Below are positions 35,494 through 38,498 of a stretch of 38,498 nt of DNA, piece by piece. The stretch's first letter is position 1; the number at the start of each line of letters is the position of its first letter. Origin of the DNA: Acidobacteriota bacterium (lineage in GTDB: Bacteria > Acidobacteriota > Terriglobia > Versatilivoradales > Versatilivoraceae); NCBI GenBank assembly GCA_022826755.1, contig JAJDUG010000066.1:1-38498 (forward strand), given 5' to 3'. The notes under the pieces are model-generated. The model had not been told where the DNA came from and ran no database searches. It was given only the letters and a program-made list of their open reading frames with translations. Both the position numbers and the translations under genes were made by a program.

Positions 35494-36315
35494 GTGAGCA
35501 CTCCCCCAACTGGTTCATCCCCCCGCAAGTGGACCCTGCGGGGAATCCTTCCGGCGGCCATCCTGCTGTCACTGGCGGTGGTGGCGGTCCTGCTGGTTCT
35601 GACCTATCTGAAGCTGACCGACCTGAACCGGGAGATGGCCGGGCTCAGGCGGGTGAGCAGAACCGTGGCCGAAACCGCCGAGAGCGCCAGGCGGCAAGCC
35701 GGACGGGCCGAGGAGAACGCTCTCAAGGCGGCTCTGGGGCGCGCCCGGGCCGAGGAAGAGGCCTCGGAGGCGCGGGCGGCCGCCGCCGAGTCGAAGGCCG
35801 AAATGAGGGAGGCCAAGCAGGAAGCCGAGCGGGCACGACAAGAGGCCGCCCGGATTCGCAAGGAGCGCGACGAAAAGCTGGACGCCATGCAGCAGGCGCT
35901 CAGCCAACTGGTGGAAACCCGGCGCACGGCCCTGGGCCTCATCATGAACCTGGACAGCAAGGCCATCCAGTTCGATTTCGACAAGGCCGACCTGAAGCCC
36001 CACAACAGGGAACTGCTCAGCAAGATCGCCGGAATTCTGCTGACCTCGAAGGGGCACCACATCTTTGTCTACGGCCACACCGACGACGTGGGCACCAAGG
36101 CCTACAACCAGGGACTCTCGGAGCGGCGGGCCAAGGCCGTGCGGGATTACCTGGTGGCCTCCTTCATCGATCCGGACATCGTCACGGCCGAGGGCTTCGG
36201 CAAGTCCAGCCCCCTGGTGGAGGGCACTTCGACGGAAGCCCGAACCAGGAACCGGCGGGTCGAGATCGCCATCGTGGACACGGTGCTGGACTACCAGCAA
36301 AGGACCCGCAAGTAG
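35494..36315 (+). CDS. OmpA-domain protein with membrane helix and coiled coil
   Basis: 273 residues. The GTG at 35494 is chosen because GGAGG lies eight bases upstream. Order: one transmembrane helix (about 18-40), a long Ala/Glu/Arg-rich coiled coil (about 48-140), then an OmpA-type peptidoglycan-binding domain (about 150-265) with VYGHTDDVGTKAYNQGLSER and RAKAVRDYL as consecutive landmarks. It is anchored in the inner membrane with the OmpA domain reaching peptidoglycan, as in some envelope-tethering or MotB-like proteins. No ion-channel motif is visible, so MotB itself is unlikely. Confidence 0.85.
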   Translation: MSTPPTGSSPRKWTLRGILPAAILLSLAVVAVLLVLTYLKLTDLNREMAGLRRVSRTVAETAESARRQAGRAEENALKAALGRARAEEEASEARAAAAESKAEMREAKQEAERARQEAARIRKERDEKLDAMQQALSQLVETRRTALGLIMNLDSKAIQFDFDKADLKPHNRELLSKIAGILLTSKGHHIFVYGHTDDVGTKAYNQGLSERRAKAVRDYLVASFIDPDIVTAEGFGKSSPLVEGTSTEARTRNRRVEIAIVDTVLDYQQRTRK

Positions 36316-36316
36316 A

Positions 36317-36410
36317 TATTGTCAGATTGCGGATTGTAGATTTTGGATTTGAGGCAAAACCAGTCGGCATGGATCCCAAATCGAAAATCCAAAATCCGAA
36401 ATCAACAATA
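36317..36410. repeat. GATTTTGGATTT-type dyad repeat (family G) copy 2
   Basis: GATTGTAGATTTTGGATTTG and an inverted CCAAATCGAAAATCCAAAAT lie about 25 bp apart. Between two convergent genes it could act as a bidirectional terminator-like structure. It is related to the block at 34205-34366. Confidence 0.65.
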
Positions 36411-36459
36411 AGGCAGTCTCTTCGTGCCTTTTCCTGAATATCTGTTCAGGAAGCACAGG

Positions 36460-37203
36460 TTAGCCCCCCTTGCCTTCGATCAGGGCAAAGACGGTCCGAT
36501 TTCTCCAGTAGTTGTCGAAGTGAATCTCCCGGATGCGGGCGCTCCTCTGCCGGAGGTAATCGCCCCCGAATTCCCAGATGACCGGAAATTCGCGGTCGCA
36601 GCCGTGGAAGCTGGGAGGCAGGCGGGAAACCAGCCGCCCCGAGGCGTCCCGCGTCATCCGTTGCCGGGTGACCCGGGAGAAGAGCAGCGGTATCGTGTAG
36701 ACCTGGATCCCTCCGGGCTTCAACACCCGCCGAACCTCATCGAGAGCGCGGTCGAATTCCAGCAGATGTTCCAGGGTTTCGGAGTGAACGGCGAGGTCGA
36801 AGCGGTTGTCCTCGAAGGTCAAGCGCGACATGTCCTGGTTGATCCTGCCGTCGACTTGGGATCCCGGCGGCCTGTCGGATCGATGGACGGTCTCGGTGAC
36901 GCTGCCCAGGTTCTGCAACGCCGGCGCCAAGGCGTTGGTCTGATTCAGGTGCAGAATCTGCAACTCCGGGCCGGGCGGACACCGGCGCCTGATGCTCCAC
37001 AGCAGCATGCGGACCCGTTTGGACATGCCGCAATTGCCGCAGCAGTTTCCTTCCCGCTGGTTCAGCCAGCGCCGTTCGCGACCCGAGAGCTCCCAGGCGA
37101 CGGCCAGGGGGTCGTCGATCACGGCCTTCTGCTCGAAGTCACGGCAGCCGCAATGGATGCATCCGCGACGGTCGATTCGACAGTAGCGGTAGGTCTTGCC
37201 CAT
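36460..37203 (-). CDS. SAM-dependent methyltransferase (class I) with N-terminal cysteine clusters
   Basis: 247 residues. The C-terminal half is methyltransferase-like: RLTFEDNRFDLAVHSETLEH and ALDEVRRVLKPGG are the motif II/III region. Motif I is unusual (ILHLNQTNALAP in place of a GxGxG loop), resembling a subgroup with ILH-type motifs. Cysteines at 8, 15, 18, 20, 54, 55 and 58 may bind zinc. The ATG at 37203 overlaps the stop of the truncated macro-domain gene as TGATG, so it is probably coupled to it. The substrate is unknown. Confidence 0.75.
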   Translation of the reverse strand: MGKTYRYCRIDRRGCIHCGCRDFEQKAVIDDPLAVAWELSGRERRWLNQREGNCCGNCGMSKRVRMLLWSIRRRCPPGPELQILHLNQTNALAPALQNLGSVTETVHRSDRPPGSQVDGRINQDMSRLTFEDNRFDLAVHSETLEHLLEFDRALDEVRRVLKPGGIQVYTIPLLFSRVTRQRMTRDASGRLVSRLPPSFHGCDREFPVIWEFGGDYLRQRSARIREIHFDNYWRNRTVFALIEGKGG

Positions 37204-37367
37204 CAATCTCTTTGGGTCGAGTCGCCCCCTTTGCGGCGGATGGCGCCGGCGACACCCCCTCCCGGGACGAACTCCCGATTGGCGGCATTGACGATGGCAT
37301 CGCTGTCCTGCTCGATAGTGTCCCCCTGAATCAACAGAAGCTCGGTGCCATTGACTTTCACCCGCAT
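37203..37367 (-). pseudogene. Truncated macro-domain (ADP-ribose-binding) gene, 54 residues
   Basis: The N-terminal third of a macro domain: [20 protein letters not shown] followed by a [14 protein letters not shown] segment, the ADP-ribose-binding signature. The reading frame then stops after DSTQRD, whereas a macro domain needs roughly 100 more residues. It begins 4 bp after the stop of the coiled-coil protein gene and its stop overlaps the methyltransferase start (TGATG). It could be a remnant kept for translational coupling, or the result of a deletion. A short functional peptide is less likely. Confidence 0.8.
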
Positions 37368-37371
37368 GCCG

Positions 37372-37626
37372 TCACTTCTTTTGCTCTACCAACTCGCCCC
37401 GGGTGAATCCTTCGAACAGTCCTTCCAGCCGGGCCATGCGTTCCCGGAGGTCGGCCACGTCCCCTCGGAGATCCGCCACCTCCCCTCGGACACCGGCCAC
37501 GTCCTCTCGGACATGTTGAATTTCCAGCTTGAACTCCTGTCGGATATCGGATGAGACCTTCCATCCGAGGCTGACCAATGCCACGCCCAGAATGCCGATG
37601 GCGATCAACTCCGCGCTGATAATCAT
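37372..37626 (-). CDS. Small membrane protein with heptad coiled coil, copy 1
   Basis: 84 residues. The ATG at 37626 has AAGGAG eight bases upstream; the longer frame starting at 37701 is upstream sequence. One membrane helix (about 5-22) is followed by a coiled coil built of heptads of the type [14 protein letters not shown] and LRGDVAD, then [15 protein letters not shown]. It has one heptad more than copy 2. It probably forms a membrane-anchored trimer or other oligomer. It belongs to a run with the macro fragment and the methyltransferase. Confidence 0.72.
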   Translation of the reverse strand: MIISAELIAIGILGVALVSLGWKVSSDIRQEFKLEIQHVREDVAGVRGEVADLRGDVADLRERMARLEGLFEGFTRGELVEQKK

Positions 37627-37712
37627 TTCTGACGCTCCTTCCGCTTTGACGAGCCTGCCGAGAGGGAGATCAGACCAGGCAAGGGGTTTACTTGTTGGCA
37701 ACTCACTCGGTT

Positions 37713-37721
37713 AGTGTAGCA
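37713..37721 (-). promoter_or_regulatory. Extended -10 promoter for coiled-coil protein copy 1
   Basis: TGCTACACT on the minus strand, with TTGCAA 15 bp upstream as a possible -35 at 37734-37739. The same arrangement is duplicated before copy 2. Confidence 0.5.
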
Positions 37722-37880
37722 CACAGGCCGGGCTTGCAATGGGTAGCGGGCAGGGGTGTGCCCCAAGGCAAATCACTCCCTGATCGAGAACGGACTGATC
37801 CCACCGCGGGAGGCCCAAACGCCACCCTGCCTGGACTCGCTGGATTTTTCGGGATTTTGGCGTGTGTAGCAGGGGACGCG

Positions 37881-38114
37881 TTACTTCTGTTGCTCTACCA
37901 ACTCGCCCCGGGTGAATCCTTCGAACAGCCCTTCCAGCCGGGCCATGCGTTCCCGGAGACCGGCGACGTCCCCTCGGACATTGGCCACGTCCTCTCGGAC
38001 ATGTTGAATCTCCAGCTTGAACTCCTGTCGGATATCGGATGAGACCTTCCATCCGAGGCTGACCAATGCCACGCCCAGAATGCCGATGGCAATCAACTCC
38101 GCGCTGATTTTCAT
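37881..38114 (-). CDS. Small membrane protein with heptad coiled coil, copy 2
   Basis: 77 residues, nearly identical to copy 1 but one heptad (21 bp) shorter. ATG at 38114 with an AAGGAG site. The same membrane helix and the same C-terminal [20 protein letters not shown]. Beyond its stop the sequence diverges from copy 1: there is no macro or methyltransferase gene after it. Confidence 0.72.
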   Translation of the reverse strand: MKISAELIAIGILGVALVSLGWKVSSDIRQEFKLEIQHVREDVANVRGDVAGLRERMARLEGLFEGFTRGELVEQQK

Positions 38115-38200
38115 TGCTGACGCTCCTTCCGCTTTGACAAGCCCGCCGAGAGGGAGATCAGACCAGGCAAGGGGTTTACTTGTTGGCAACTCACTCGGTT

Positions 38201-38209
38201 AGTGTAGCA
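38201..38209 (-). promoter_or_regulatory. Extended -10 promoter for coiled-coil protein copy 2
   Basis: TGCTACACT with a TTGCCG 15 bp upstream, the duplicated counterpart of the promoter at 37713-37721. Confidence 0.45.
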
Positions 38210-38309
38210 CACAGGCCGGGCCGGCAATTGGTTGCGAGCAGGGGACGCCGTCGAACTCCTGTTGCTTGGCGGAGTCCCCTGCTCACCCTCCCGAGGCGCC
38301 GCGTTGGCC

Positions 38310-38498
38310 CCCCTCCGGCTTGCAAACGGCCCCTTGCCCGATTTCTGGGGGTGGTGCAAATCATGGTCCCGGTTAGTTGCGTGGAGGATGGCCCCCCCGG
38401 GAACGCGGGCGTCCCGCCCGCACCATTTTCCCGGCACAGCGTTGGCCGACTGCGCCGCTGGGATGGAACGGCAGCGGAGCCTTGGGTTTCTTTGCACC
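38310..38498 (-). repeat. Family B hairpin repeat and spacer, cut by the window edge
   Basis: It contains the spacer sequence (CTTGCAAACGGCCCCTTGCC), the left hairpin GGGAACGCGGGCGTCCCGCC, and the first part of the interior (GACTGCGCCGCTGGGATGGA) as in 16829-17057. Confidence 0.8.

Larger units (their letters stand above)
37881..38228 (-). repeat. Tandem duplicate of the 37372-37740 segment
   Basis: The gene and about 110 bp of upstream promoter sequence are duplicated, 488 bp apart at the start codons. The only large difference is one deleted heptad (21 bp). The duplication ends close to the gene's stop codon. Confidence 0.85.

Noticed and set aside
38111..38497. 128-residue minus-strand frame at the window end
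   Set aside because: Composed of family B repeat sequence and upstream promoter sequence of the coiled-coil gene.

Overview
The window is 38.5 kb of GC-rich DNA from a Gram-negative-type heterotroph. It encodes a lipoprotein with a lipobox, a periplasmic HtrA protease with a membrane anchor, an OmpA-domain protein, periplasmic cytochrome c and a PQQ dehydrogenase. The gene content, and intergenic regions packed with hairpin repeats and CACGAAT-type repeats, fit an environmental Acidobacteriota-like genome. That placement is a low-confidence guess, since there is no rRNA or ribosomal-protein gene to confirm it. Start codons were chosen by Shine-Dalgarno (SD) position; several genes start with GTG or TTG. 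No tRNA, rRNA or CRISPR was seen.

Layout. 1-2150: hairpin repeats, then an NCS2 nucleobase permease with an extra C-terminal domain. 2162-6273 (minus): an iron/manganese locus with a MntR/DtxR-like regulator, a membrane-anchored DtxR-FeoA fusion, and FeoB split into a G-protein gene and a membrane gene, the last three overlapping. 6405-7182: a cluster of hairpin repeats, then a 54-residue membrane protein. 7576-10050: OsmC and a double metallo-beta-lactamase-fold protein. 10425-18539 (minus): the three magnesium-chelatase subunits I, D and H. H is split in two, and the gene for its C-terminal half lies upstream of the gene for its N-terminal half. 18859-22060: an amidohydrolase and a membrane sulfatase/LTA-synthase-like enzyme. 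22099-22542: a GxxExxY gene enclosed by inverted repeats. 22582-27061: a phosphodiesterase lipoprotein, a hexapeptide-repeat protein, and a RidA-like/UbiC-like gene pair. 27374-28888: HtrA with a clear terminator. 29658-36315: aspartate kinase, di-haem cytochrome c, PQQ dehydrogenase, a TSUP transporter and an OmpA-domain protein. 36460-38228: a methyltransferase, a truncated macro-domain gene and two tandem-duplicated membrane/coiled-coil proteins, then more repeats.

Functional links. The feo genes and their two metalloregulators form one metal-uptake unit. The chelatase genes form one tetrapyrrole metal-insertion unit, with no other chlorophyll or cobalamin gene in view. The PQQ dehydrogenase and the cytochrome c are a plausible electron-transfer pair. 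The RidA-like and UbiC-like genes form a two-gene operon that may act on aromatic or amino-muconate-type compounds. Intergenic DNA is a mosaic of at least four repeat families, which also create many spurious ORFs and false N-terminal extensions.
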